Of a DNA stretch of 64,000 nucleotides, positions 1-11,854 are shown piece by piece (positions within the stretch are counted from its first letter, which is position 1; each line of letters opens with the position of its first letter). The notes beneath the pieces were generated by a model. The model ran no database searches. It was not told where the DNA came from and worked only from the letters and a program-made list of their open reading frames with translations. Source of the stretch: Schistosoma mansoni (taxonomy: Eukaryota; Platyhelminthes; Trematoda; Strigeidida; Schistosomatidae); assembly GCF_000237925.1 (NCBI RefSeq), contig NW_017386071.1, forward strand, positions 248,001 through 312,000, in the 5' to 3' direction. The translations under genes and the position numbers were made by a program.

Positions 1-826
1 TAGTGGAAATTCGTTTTGGAACATAGTTAATTGACGTTGCATAATGGGACCACAGAGTATTACTGTAGACGTGAAGCATAACTTACCAGGCAGAAGTAGT
101 CAAGCGATTAATAATTCTATAAACTCAATGAATAAGGCAATTAAAACATTTTATACATGTTCAGCCATCTATCTCGATGTTGTATGCTAGTTACCGTAAG
201 TTGGATGATAGTCCAACCAAGAAACAGCATAATATACTTGAAGTCAGTAATATGTAACGTAGATACTGGCGTGTGTGCACATCGGTTCAAATCGCCACAC
301 CCCATTAGCACAGGAAGGTGAAGTTGTTGGTGTAAGTCCCGGAATAGTGGAAGCAGTAGCAATATTAGTGGTAACAAACAAGGTCAGGGGTCAAAAATAT
401 AGGTTGGTGAATTAGGAAATTTAAACTTCTTAGTTGTAGCCCATTCATTAATTTTAACCGGTAGTTGGAAAATTTAAGTCACGTGATATGCAATTGTATT
501 CATTCTTTCCCTTCCTCCTAAGTATTGGGCTTAGTGACATTTCATCTTTTAATATATTTTTTCTGGATTATATTTTCTGTTTAATCAAATATACTAACTT
601 TGGTCTTATTATTGCGATTCCTTTGCTTTCCACCTTTTTAATTCCCCATACTGATGTGAGCTGGGTTGGTTTACGCCAGTACGTATGTCTTAGGCCATGT
701 GTGGTCTATGATATTATTATCATTATGTAATCTGTAATATTTTACATTGTGCTACTTGTGATTTCATGATCGAGTGTGTAACTTGTTTATTTGTACATGC
801 ACAAACTTAAAACTGATTTGGTTTAG
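1..826. other. Upstream intronic/repeat sequence of ACTR8
   Basis: No coding exon was recognised here. Because the first visible ACTR8 exon (827) starts after an acceptor AG and mid-codon, this stretch is inferred to be ACTR8 intron. It holds one copy (about 255-330) of a dispersed repeat whose core, CCCATTAGCACAG, recurs near 4577 and 6924. Open frames here are short and look like chance. Confidence 0.5.
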
Positions 827-2928
827 GGATTTAAAGTATGAACATCTTTCTGACGTGGAAGATTTACGCACACTTATGGAGAATTCGGTTCAATGTACAA
901 TAAGTTTACTATGTCAACAAAACGAGAAAAATAAGCTCGATGAAGAAATTCAACCGAAAGCTAACGAATCATTATTAAATAATGATTTTTATAATATAAC
1001 ACTTCAATGGACGCATAAACAAAATCAATATGATATTTCATCTCTTCATCCGTCTACAGTTCTATTATCACATATACTTCCGTTTGCTTGTATTTCTTCA
1101 TGTGTCCCATCGAAAGAAGTCTGTTGTACATATCAAGTACCTTCACTACAATCATCAGAACCGGATGATCCTTTCGATGATATGTATATATCTTTGACAG
1201 CACGTGAACGTCGTAAACGTGGTTTGCCCAATGAACATCAATCAACTATTCTGCCTAATAATGAACAACTGGAAACAGAAATAGATGTTACGGAACAGGT
1301 AAAAAAATGTTGTTTTATATCAATTCAATTTACATTTGAAGCAGACAAATAAAAATGTGAGATCTTGTATAAAATTACATCAAATTTAGTTATTTCATAC
1401 TTCAGAATGATAGTATAGAAAGACGGAATCCACATAAGTGAAAAGATGATAAACATACCACGATGAACGTAGTGGTGTAGTGGTATAATGACTAAAGTAC
1501 TTGTCTTTCAACCAGTAGGTTGTAAGTTAAAGTCTAGCTGCATCTACTTTAGTATGAGCAATCAAATAGTGTCATTAACCGACATACAGAGTGGTTCAAA
1601 GTCAACAATATCAATCTATATATAATAAATAAGTTAAATTAGAAGAGAGAAAATCAAAGATAAAACATCAATATAATTTCTAACGTGTAAAACGTGGTTT
1701 TATTTCCGTTATTGCGATAGATTTTTTCTTCTATGTAATTTTGGATATCCAAACACCAATTTATTATTTGATCAGAACAACTTCATCCATTAAGTTTAAA
1801 CCATTCTGTACGTTTCAAAAGATGCCATTATCGTACTAAAAAGTCCTGTAATCTACAAACTAATCTCATCTCTTCAGTATTATCAGTATGGTGGTAATTA
1901 TAAATAAAGAGAAATATAACACGAAAATAAACCTGGTACGTAATCCTCAGGATTCAAGAAAATTATAATAAACAGTTTAAATAAGGGGTTGATTTCGTAA
2001 TTATATCTTTATTGTAAATCCATGGAATCAGGAAGTAAACGACTAAAACTTATTTTTGCATAAAGCCATTTAATAACATCCTTCCATTAAACATCTAAAT
2101 AAAAATGCAAACTCTCAACTATAGAAGGTTAATCTACAAATTTAGAAGTCAAGATTACTGTGTGGATCCTGTAGTCATAACTGCCAAGAATTCAATAAGT
2201 TGAATGTGGTTTGGATCCATAATTGTGTGGACCATTGAACCTTAGTTCCTGACCTGACATCAGTTACTGATGAATTTTATTCAAACTAACTTTTCCTATT
2301 GAAATTATTGACTTTCAAGTAGTTCTACTGATTGATGTAAGTTTCACATAATTTTTCTTACAAAGTTAATCAGTGGAGCTTGTATTTAATAGTTGTTTAA
2401 GCATTTTTCACCGTATTTTCTCTATAGGTGGCTCCAGTAAGCAACCCTCTTCCACAAAAACCTAACTCCTTCGAATCTCTTCCAGAGGCAGTTTGGTGGA
2501 GTATCAATCAGTGTGCAAACTTAGTTGGTTCTCAGGTAGGACCAGAAGTTACTGTTCAAGCCTCTGGTCTTGCACCCGGAAAGCCTTCGCAAAGTTCAAA
2601 CTCCGTAAGTGACGAACTACGTCGACGTTTGTTGGGATGTATTATCCTCACTGGTGGAGGGGTAGCTGGTGTTAATAATCAAATAATGGAAAGATGGTTG
2701 ACTGAGCAGCTAATCGCAATAGCACGGGAGAAGCAAGCAGCAACAACCGTATCAAGCCACATACCAACAGTTGAAATCATTCATCACTCTGAGCCTGGAG
2801 ACCTCTCATGGTCTGGTGCTAGGTTGCTTCTAACTTCTGACTTGATAAATGACTTGTGGATTACACCAGCCGAATGGAACAAATTTGGTTCGAGAGCTCT
2901 CCGTGAAAAAGCACCCTTCCCTTGGTGA
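827..2928 (+). CDS. ACTR8: Actin-related protein 8, C-terminal part (INO80 complex subunit), two exons
   Basis: Two exons join in phase: 827-1298 (acceptor gtttag, donor GTAAAA) and 2428-2928 (acceptor ctatag, stop TGA at 2926-2928). They give the last 323 or so residues; the 5' exons lie off the left edge. The second exon carries the actin-fold phosphate-loop segment ILTGGG and ends with WNKFGSRALREKAPFPW, which fits the ARP8 C-terminus (known pattern: tryptophan, FG.R.LRE.A.F.W). The first exon has EPDDPFDDMYISLTARER, aligning with the acidic DPEDPHDEHY segment of animal ARP8. ARP8 is a nuclear actin-related protein; with ARP4 and actin it forms the DNA/nucleosome-binding module of the INO80 remodeller. 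The C-terminal domain is more divergent and richer in inserted residues than human ARP8. The next gene, PURA, is convergent. Identity is by motif recall, not by search. Confidence 0.85.
1299..2427 (+). other. ACTR8 intron (1129 bp) with tRNA-like repeat
   Basis: This is a GT-AG intron between the two visible ACTR8 exons, phase 0. It contains a tRNA-derived SINE-like stretch at about 1468-1560 (A-box-like GTGGTGTAGTGG, degenerate B-box region). The rest is AT-rich with no recognisable function. Confidence 0.7.
1468..1560 (+). repeat. Degenerate tRNA-derived SINE head
   Basis: The segment reads like a tRNA gene front half (TAGTGGTGTAGTGGTATAATG) followed about 40 bases later by a damaged B box. 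The ends do not pair as an acceptor stem, so it is a repeat derived from a tRNA promoter and not a tRNA gene. The same type of head occurs in the hammerhead SINEs at 28890-29045 and 40350-40437. Confidence 0.4.
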
Positions 2929-5765
2929 TTTAAACTATAAATTGTAGATTTATGTACGCACCTGTTACCAAATGCATTTATTCCAGTTATTTCTAGTTTG
3001 TTCTTTGCTTGCCTGTCGAAAAGAAATTAAAACTTGCCCAATGAAGTTACGAGTATTAACGTTCATCTTCGTTTATATAAAAAGCCAATTCTCATTCTTA
3101 TGTGATATCGGTCTGTATACTGCCTAATATCCATATAACATAAGGAAATACAAATTATTCCAATAAGCTATTAAGATTAATAGCAGTAGTACTGGTAGTC
3201 TGCCAGAACGCAGTTCCTGTGTTCAAGAAGAAATCCATTAGTCGTGTAGTCATCTTTGAGGGTTTGGTTGGATCTTCAAAAGAAAATCGTCCCTGGGAAT
3301 TTTGTAGTCGCCTGTCATCGAGCCCATTCGTTTACAAATATTGATTGCAGTCCAAGGAACACCCGGATAATACGAGTTACCGTTCTGTTTGTACTTACTG
3401 CAAATGTAGGGAGTAGATAACTCGACTTTTCCCCCTATATGGTTCTTAAGAAGTTGGTAACTGGCAACTCTAAAAAACCAATAAGTAGTGTTCATAAAAG
3501 ACTGTATTTTAGAGTAGATAACTGGCTTATGTGGCGTCCGATCATCACTCACGTGATGAAGTCACTAACTAGACATTGGTAAGGTTTCAACCAAAGAACC
3601 TATCAGAGAAACCCAGGAGACTGACTCTCATACGCTATAACTTAGTTATTCTCTAATATTGCTTTCACCTTGTGTATTGAATACGCGCTTCAGAAATAAG
3701 GCACCTGTCGACAAAATACCGGAGTGTTCAGTCGCACAGACACGGAAAGCTGGCATGAATCAGCAAGCTCGTTCGCAGACAACGCACTCGTGATTAAATC
3801 AATGTGGAGAAAAACAGTTTACTCGACGCAGGTTGTGGTTGAGAACATCCAAGGATATGTTTGATGACCACTACTTTAATGGCCCGGTATCTGACTCCAA
3901 GTAGATTGATGATCGTCATCGAAATACACATGTCGGCTATCCTCGTATATAATCATCGACTTAAACCACATCAGTGAATAACGGAAGTAAGCCAAATACG
4001 AGAATGGATTTCGAATACACATATTCTTTACACTCATTGGTCTGGACAGGCAATCAGAGGAGAGCGAAGCGAAATGACACACGGTGGAGGCGTGTGAACC
4101 AACTCCATTTAGTCAAGCGTTAATCAATATTTATAGTCAGACAAAAATAAGTTACGGACATATGATGAATGGGATAAGAAGTGTACACACATAAAAACAG
4201 TCAAGGTTGATAAGTGAAAAATTAAAAAGGTCAAAAATGTGACTTGAGAAGGATGAATAAATTGACCTGTCCAGAAGCTAGAATAAGGTATGTGGACGTA
4301 ACATATCGACCAACACTACACCGAGGACTTGCAAAACAACTGAATAACATTTGGAACAAAAACGACTATTGACAGGATGGCAACTCGCTTATTATAAGCA
4401 AGTGAAGGCGGATTTACAAGACTATGTGGTTTCATTTATGGCTTTCTCTGATATAAATGACGTGGTTACAATCTACAGGTTAAAATGAGTACCGACGCTG
4501 ATCAAATTCATGGAAATTGAGACTAAATATAAAATACAAATAACAGGCACGTATATGCATCGGTTCAAGTTGCCATACCCCATTAGCACGACAAGGTGAA
4601 CACCAAAATTCATAAAAGCAGTCACTTCAATAGTATAAATCTACAACTGCAATCAACACAAGCTAACTTCGTATTATGCCAAGTGCTATGTCGTAACTGA
4701 TAGGACTAGTCACCACTATGTTATGAATGTTGGTTATAGCTTAAATACTTAAAATGTGTCGACCAGTATAGTTAAAACATTATGTAAGTGGTGTGGGTAT
4801 TGGTAAGCCATAACCAACAGCGATTATGTAAGGACCTAGTGCTTAAAAGTTTATTTCCAAGAGGAATAAGACAGATTTAAGCTCAACCGCATGTGCGTAA
4901 GGTAATATTTCTACCCACGTAGTCAAACTTTATTCCTAACCACTCATGTTCCAAAACAGCCAGGCTCGAGAAAAATTAGCATTCTCAAAGTGATTACCTC
5001 ACTAAAGAATTATATTTCACTTGTCTGGAGTCTTGTGTCAGTTACGTGCTTGATGATTTTTCGTAAAGACTTTGCTCTGTATTAAATAAAGACCTCTTAA
5101 AACAGATAACTTTTAGTCTTCCCAATGTATATTTGCCTCACAAGTGCATGACAATTCGATCTATTTGTGTAACCACCGGAATGGGGATTTTTACTTTAAG
5201 AATGAGAACGTTATACTTTAACAGTCACTCACTCAATTTTCTAACTTTGAATTGACGACTACACATATACAACACTGATTCGATATTGGTACACAATTTA
5301 CGATATGGACAGACTCGCATGACCAATCAGTCAGTCAGCCACCCGCATGATGAGCATGAAATGTACACAGTCCGTCGAGCAACATATTTTAAGAAATCTA
5401 ACATGATGAATTATATTATATATATTAAAGTTACATAAAAGCTGCAGAAAAAAAAGAATATTCATATTATGTATAATATGGAGAAGGACAAGTCACACAA
5501 GTATAAATAATAATACATATGACTATTAAGCACATGCGCATAAAAACAAGTTAAAGAAATGCAAACTAATGTGAATATATCTAAATAAAAAACAAACTAA
5601 TTTACATAAAAAATAAAACAATTATTATATAAAACGGTCCATCCCGATTGGATGACCATAAGAGGGAGATAAAATAGGACATTTGCAAGTAAAACGAATA
5701 ATGAACACCAGTAGTACCCATCACAATAAATGCCATACAACATTTCTGAGATCATAGAAAACGCA
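2929..5765. other. Intergenic region between convergent ACTR8 and PURA
   Basis: This holds the 3' UTRs of both genes and old repeat sequence. A copy of the CCCATTAGCACGA-type dispersed repeat lies at about 4553-4605. A second motif near 4160-4190 (GATAAGAAGTGTACACACAT) resembles sequence near 41128-41148. No exon was recognised; the ORFs at 3250-3552 and 3876-4082 have no family resemblance. Confidence 0.5.
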
Positions 5766-8232
5766 TTACGATGCGACCGATGAATTCCCATTCGTATTTT
5801 CCTTTACATCATCTTCAGCTTTTTCTTCTGGTTGGTCGGAACTGTTTCCATTCTCAGACGTTCCGTTGGTTACCTTTTGACTGGACATTTTGTTTGCCAA
5901 CTCAGTAATAATATCACAAAATCGCGTACAATGTTGTTCAGGTATGGTGACTGAGGAGCGAATGTTAGCACGAACCTCTGATATACGCAGAAATACACCA
6001 AATCTATTAGAACCAACATCGAAATAAAATGTCTTGTTGCCCACGAAGAGTACTTTAGATTCAGGTAAGTCTGAAAATATATCTGTAAGGAAAAATGCAG
6101 TTTATGATATTAAATTTCTTGAATTCATATTGCTTAAATGATGTAAATATGAATAAATACTAATCCTCGTAGATATTTAGCATTAATAAAACAAGAAATG
6201 TACTGTTATCTCTAACAGTGAAAGTGGTATATGAGAATTGTCTTTTAAAAGATTCAATAAGAAACTGCCATTCACACTACTAAGTAGTCTGGAAACGAGC
6301 CTCATAATTAGCAGGAATGTGGTGTGCGATAACGAACACGCTAGATAGACAACCATTACAAACATAGCAGATAAACCTGAACTGATAACAACTACTTTAC
6401 TTAAATGAAACCCTATGTCAACAAAAATGGCGCGGATACCATTTAGTCCAGCAACGAAAAGTTATTGAAATAAAATGAGCCGTAACCGATGTGCGAGGAT
6501 TAGCGACACTAAATGGTTGTCTAGCTAATAAAAGATTGTCGAAATTCAAGTCGCCGAACTGTTCACTTTACACAAAAAATGTTTGGTATATTAGCTGATT
6601 ACTTCCAGTGCAATAAAGTTTAGAATTGTCTACATTTTTAAAGTCATTGAGGTTGAGTTAAAACAAACAACTCTGTTTTTCTCCAGGTTATGGGATTATC
6701 GCTACTGAATTTAAGACATCGAATTTCTTGGTGTGATTCTATATCCTTTAAACCTGCAGAAATCGCATTTTATTACAAAAACAAAAAGTTTACTGAGCCA
6801 GAAGTGAGTATACTTGTAACAGGTGGTAATGAAGACTGCTGGATCGCAATTTCTTCAAATAATCCAGTCAGTTATGTGCAACGTACAACCCGACGTGTGT
6901 ACGTGGGTTCAAGGTACCATATCCCATTAGCACAGAGACGAAATTGTCAGGCCAAATCACAGTAGTACATGTATAGTGGATGTTACTCACAGGATTGTTT
7001 GTTAGTGTGTAGCGGAACAAGGCATCAAAGTTGCAGCAATTTTCAAACGGAATGAAGAGTTTCAGTGGGCCGAAGGCACGGCGTTGGCATAACACGTGAA
7101 GACCAGACGAGAAGACGGTTCGGACTGCAGAACACACCGAAAGATGCAAATGGAAGATTAAAGGATATGTATATGTAAATACTTTGTAGCTTCTCACAAT
7201 AAACACACATCCCGCATGCCTATTATTTTGTTTTACGGAGACAGTGACAGTATTAGTGGTAATAAGATTAGGCATCGAGGATACGATTTCAGAAAATATG
7301 GATTAGTGGAATAAAATTCGTAAGGTAATTTAGAGACTTAGGATCTAACGGAAGATAGCGGGCGAATACACCCATGCTGTTGAGAACGACTTTGAGCTAT
7401 GTCGTCCAGTCTCTAAACATTGGTAACTATAATCACGCGGACCTCAATAAGATGGTCTGAACTTATCCATACAGCTTAGTCCAATAGTCAGTGTCTTCAT
7501 CGACTGATACTAGATAATACAACTCTTGTGCAGTCGTAGACATGTTGTTTATTATAAAAACACTAATATGAGAACATGAAAAAATGACAAAATGATAGTG
7601 ATTGAAAGCACTTTATAAGTGATAGGATCTTCGGAAATCAGCACATTAAACATACGTAACGTATGACAAAAAACTTCTGTATAAAAACCAGGTTTTAGAA
7701 AAACCTTACCATTCTCCATATCTCCTGAATAGCCTTGTATAAGATCAGTCAATGCATTGCGCAATTCGATCATACCCTGAGCTGGGATTGCAATTTGGAC
7801 ACGAACGCCCATGGAAAGCATAGCAAGACGCAGGAAACGACCACGTTCATTTTCTTTGAGATCAAGATAATAGCGCCTGCTATCACGAACAATAATGTCA
7901 GACGCGATGCGCCCATCTTGTGCGAGTGACTCGCGATTGTGAGATGGAAGTTGGCTATATGTGTCACTAAGTTTGTTAATTTTTTCCTTCATTTCCAGAG
8001 CAACAGGCATTGACATCAAGATGCGTGATTTCTGTCCTCCATTGCCGACTTCAGTTATTTTCACGAAGCGACCTCTCTTATTTTGCTTGATATCTAAGTA
8101 GAATCGTTTATTTTGTATACGAAGAGCTTTGGAGGCCAACTCTTGTTCTTCTTGCTGCCCATCTGATATGTTACGTTGACTTGGTAATTGCAACTCACCT
8201 TTAAAACTTTTCACAGCAACAGTTTCTGGCAT
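5766..8232 (-). CDS. PURA: Pur-alpha, purine-rich single-stranded DNA/RNA-binding protein, two exons
   Basis: Exon 1 runs from the ATG at 8232 to 7710 (donor GTAAGG). Exon 2 runs from 6082 (acceptor ttacag) to the TAA ending at 5766. They join in phase (1 + 2 bases) into 279 residues; human PURA is 322 and lacks nothing essential relative to this one except Gly-rich/Gln-rich tails. Three PUR repeats are visible. Repeat I is at about 36-95 (NKRFYLDIKQNKRGRFVKI), repeat II at about 113-168 (RRYYLDLKENERGRFLRL) and repeat III at about 184-240 (NKTFYFDVGSNRFGVFLRI). Repeats I and II form the nucleic-acid binding unit and repeat III mediates dimerisation in the known family. The tail from about 240 is acidic and Ser/Asn/Glu-rich. 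Pur-alpha binds GGN-repeat single strands and acts in transcription, replication and mRNA transport. The start is chosen because it is the only upstream ATG in frame before the first repeat. It is convergent with ACTR8. Confidence 0.93.
6083..7709 (-). other. PURA intron (1627 bp) carrying a dispersed repeat
   Basis: This is a GT-AG intron on the minus strand, phase 1. Most of its right half (about 6880-7320) is a dispersed repeat described separately. The left half (6100-6700) shows nothing recognisable. Confidence 0.8.
6880..7320 (+). repeat. Dispersed repeat with CCCATTAGCACAG core
   Basis: The block is more GC-balanced than the intron around it. Its core CCATATCCCATTAGCACAG is shared with 255-330 (CCACACCCCATTAGCACAG) and 4553-4605 (CCATACCCCATTAGCACGA). 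A downstream piece containing AGTATTAGTGGTAATAAG (about 7250) matches AATATTAGTGGTAACAAA near 360. At least three partial copies therefore exist within 7 kb. No ORF of known type was seen; it may be part of a larger transposable element. Confidence 0.55.
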
Positions 8233-11200
8233 TGCACAAACTGGAACCTTCTCTAAGATACCGAACTACAACCAGCTCCTAACCAACCTCTAAATTAAAA
8301 TAAAGTGTTTATAATGGATGCTGAAAAGCTAATAAAGACGGGGGCATTTTAAACCAACTAGTCTTAATCAGTATAAACAGGTAGAAAAAGACAAATGTAG
8401 GCCACTTTGGTGGTCACCTTGACTTTGATATTGACGATTTGATTAATCACAACGCTTATCACCATTAAATGTCTTCCTCAGGCAGGGAACAATACATAGG
8501 TAAGGTTTAGGCTTGTTCCCCAAAATCGGATTAGAACACGCAAATGAATAGAATGCTGGTTACTCAGTTCTGCACTTGCTTGAGTAGCGTTGCTGCTACA
8601 TTAACGTGGTGGTCGGGCTTGTCTATCGTGATGAACCAATCGTTCCCCAAGGTCCTACCATGCCAGACAGGTCGGTAGAAGAGCGGTAAGACTAAGAGCA
8701 GCAAACCCAAGGCCCGAAGGCGGAGTCGTACTGCTAACTGTACAGAGGTATGACAGCAGTAAGGTGTTTCCTTCAGATAACCAGCATAACATCTATGCTG
8801 CCTTTCCACAAGGAGGGGTGGGGTTAGAAAAGGTCGACCCTAAAAACGCACACCTCGCCTTATCCCACGGATATCCGTCTCCGGCGGTAAGGTCCCAACA
8901 AGTACGGAGCTAACACAATAATTACCCACAAAAAGGTCGTGTGTGACCGACCTAAAGCAGTTGTCCCTTGGGCACTGCGGTCACGTTCTCAGGTCATTAA
9001 AACCACTTCTAACCCAATTTCCTTTTCAGGTACCTCTAGAAGAACCCTTCCACGGTGTGGGCAACCGGGAAGTGATAACTGCCCTCATACCTCTGACAGC
9101 ACTCAAGAGATAGGTAGCGTGCTATTATTAGGCAAGTGAAAGTCGGCAATATTTTATTCTTAAAATATTTGAGATCACTGAAAGTACTTATTATACAATA
9201 TATAAATTTTAGATGGTGCTTAGGCTAAATTACGTGAAATACCTGCTTCTAAGGCAGATCGTTTGCTAAAGTGTTTATTGAAATTCGCTGGGTAGTCAAG
9301 TTTTCGGTGAAGGTAAACAATGTTTTCTCTTTCTTACTGTCGCTCTAAAAAGGAAGACGGCAAAGCATTGCATTATAGATGATATTAGTCTTTGTTGAAA
9401 ACCTTGATCCCAATTTATAAACCCAACTCAAAACTCCAGTTTAACTATTAATACCTAACCCAAACCTTTTTAGATTATAAATGTCAGCAACGAAAACTCT
9501 ATGAGGTGATAACTCTAGCAACACCAGCCTGGCTACTAGTATGTATGCATATACGTAAACTTTTCCTTTTTTTGCTAGAAGGAATAATTTGACTCATGAG
9601 AATTAATTATTACGAGCAAAGCTGTAATTTCATTACTTTGTACTGCTAATTGTTTTATGACTAGGCAGCGTTTTCTGATTGACTGATAGGTAGCCCAAGG
9701 TGGTCAGTATATTATACTATTGCCGCATATATAACAAGGCTTATTTGTCACATTAACCTGAATCCAACCACAACTAAAATGTGTGCATTATAGGTAATTA
9801 CATTTAAATGCCGACCCATACGGTGATCACAGACCCATCAGTCTAAATAATCAGTAATTTGATAGTATCAGAGTATCCACCTAGGAGAATCGGAAAACCC
9901 TGATCCCAAACCAATGGTGATCAAGGGTTCAGGATCCTGAGGGTAAAAATGACACACGAGTCTATTTCTGACCACCGACTACCGTGGGACCGCACTGCTG
10001 ACGTCGCTTTAGTGTTGTGGATTAGGTCTCTCCGTCAAAGGTTTTAGGACTGGGCGCCAGGACAGTATTCCCACTCACGCGAAAATCCAATCTGTGACGC
10101 GTATATATTTTCATACCCCTTTGTGTTCATGTTGGCGTTTAAATAAATATGGTAGTACCACATTAGTTGGGTTCTTATGATATACCACAGTAACTAAATC
10201 ATATCAACTCAGAATGTCACTCGGAAACAACACACACCAAATAGTTATACCACAAATTCACCAGTTCTATTCTTAATAATTGAAAAAAACTTTTTAAGAC
10301 GGCTAGGTGTTGTCCTACTATGGATTTGGCTCATACAAACCTGTTTCCGTAAAATATTTACGCGTGATGCATATATAACTGACCAGAATGATTCAGCAAC
10401 ATATAGAAGACTCAGCCAATTTAATATCAAAGAAGCTAGAAGTAGGACAGACACCAATCAAGATATTGGATGTGCGGAGATGAGCCAGACTATATAACTC
10501 AAAATACTAATCAATATGATCGCAAACTCCATGAATACATAGAGGACATATATCAGAAATTGCTGTGCTTCTGCAACTGTCAAGTAAATGGCCTAGAGAT
10601 GGCACTTAACACTTTGGAAGCAAGGCCTAAATGCTGTCTGTCCCACTTTAGTTAGAAATCTCAGTAGGATCAGAGGACTCCAACAGAGAAATGAGGCCCA
10701 AAAGCCAAGGACTCGAACCCAAATTTGGTAACTGGATTGAGTAGAAACTACATGGGTACATTTCCCCAAGCTTCTGTAAACATCAGATGATATCCAAGTA
10801 AAAGCTTTCCCTATACGTCTAGTGGAACTTAAAATCAAGCCACACATGGTCAGACCATTTGCACGCTTTCAAGTGGCATTTTTTCAAAGCAACCTGAATC
10901 AACTCGTTGACCGTAAACCATATTACAAAGCAACTGAGACGAGTGATGACCTACTTAGGTCTGAGAGATATGGTAAGCTATATTTTCCCTTTGCCCTTCG
11001 ATGTTGAACACTTTAAATCTACAACATTCCTTGTATATACAACATGCCTGTATCCTAGATCATTCGTATGAACTAATGTACACCAAATGACTTATTTGAG
11101 TCAGGCATCGAATTTCACAAAGGAAACCTATACATCAATCTTACGCCAAAATAGTTCATTACATACGGAGCCGTATTATTCACTACTTTTTGAGCGCTTA

Positions 11201-11501
11201 CACAAAGTGATTTAAGTAATACTCACTGATACGCACCTACGGGACAAATTAGGCAGTCGACAGCCTAGGCGCCTTGAGTAATCCCCGTGTATTTAAACAA
11301 AGACGTTTGATTAAAACTACCGTTAAGGAAAAATTGAAAAGTTTGAACGTGACCTACAAACTGTTACCTTTTCCGAATGATGGGGATTTTTCCATGCCTA
11401 ATCTCAGATGTGATGTACTTGTCCATTTGTATTCATAGTTGTTAATCACCTATAAACTAAGAATGACTCCTTACCTGATAAGTAGTGAATTTCATGTTTT
11501 T
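8233..11501. other. Intergenic region upstream of PURA, repeat-rich
   Basis: This contains the PURA 5' region, in which no promoter motif could be supported. An unusually GC-rich, repeat-like block lies at about 8560-9140. A second block at about 9890-10175 has several GC-rich words in AT-rich surroundings. No exon was recognised. ORFs at 8564-8809, 8939-9139 and 10245-11007 are short and resemble no family known to me. Confidence 0.4.
8560..9140. repeat. Unclassified GC-rich block, probably transposon-derived
   Basis: The base composition is clearly richer in G+C than its flanks (for example CGTCTCCGGCGGTAAGGTCC near 8878), with short open frames on both strands. I could not assign a family. 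The abrupt change in composition is the only direct evidence. Confidence 0.3.
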
Positions 11502-11654
11502 TGATGAATAATATCACTTCCGTTCATTACGGATTTTGCTCTTGTATGTTCATTCGAACTTTTGGCTACGATGTGGGGACTTTGCTCACTTTATTCTCAC
11601 ATTTGTTTGAAAGAAGGTAGTTCAACAAACGCTATCAGAGAACTATTTCCTTTT
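11502..11654 (+). repeat. LTR copy, 5' side (partial)
   Basis: These 153 bp begin TGATGAATAATATCACTTCC and end ATTTCCTTTT. By eye they are identical base for base to 15158-15310. The copy is truncated on the right by the N run. Confidence 0.8.
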
Positions 11655-11854
11655 NNNNNNNNNNNNNNNNNNNNNNNNNNNNNNNNNNNNNNNNNNNNNN
11701 NNNNNNNNNNNNNNNNNNNNNNNNNNNNNNNNNNNNNNNNNNNNNNNNNNNNNNNNNNNNNNNNNNNNNNNNNNNNNNNNNNNNNNNNNNNNNNNNNNNN
11801 NNNNNNNNNNNNNNNNNNNNNNNNNNNNNNNNNNNNNNNNNNNNNNNNNNNNNN
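11655..11854. other. Assembly gap (200 N)
   Basis: A run of exactly 200 N, a size often used as a placeholder, so the true distance is unknown. It replaces the rest of the 5' LTR, any gag and the protease N-terminus. Confidence 0.99.

Noticed and set aside
141-377. Leucine-rich 78-codon minus frame
   Set aside because: It overlaps the dispersed CCCATTAGCACAG repeat and has no family features.
488-730. Hydrophobic 80-codon plus frame
   Set aside because: It is AT-driven Phe/Ile/Leu content with no exon signals in phase with ACTR8.
774-826. ATG at 774 as the start of the ACTR8-like reading frame
   Set aside because: A good acceptor (ggtttag) ends at 826, and the residues before it do not fit the family. 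The frame upstream is intronic read-through.
1299-1352. Continuation of the ACTR8 frame to the stop at 1352
   Set aside because: A GT donor at 1299 joins in phase to the exon at 2428; the residues after 1298 are intronic.
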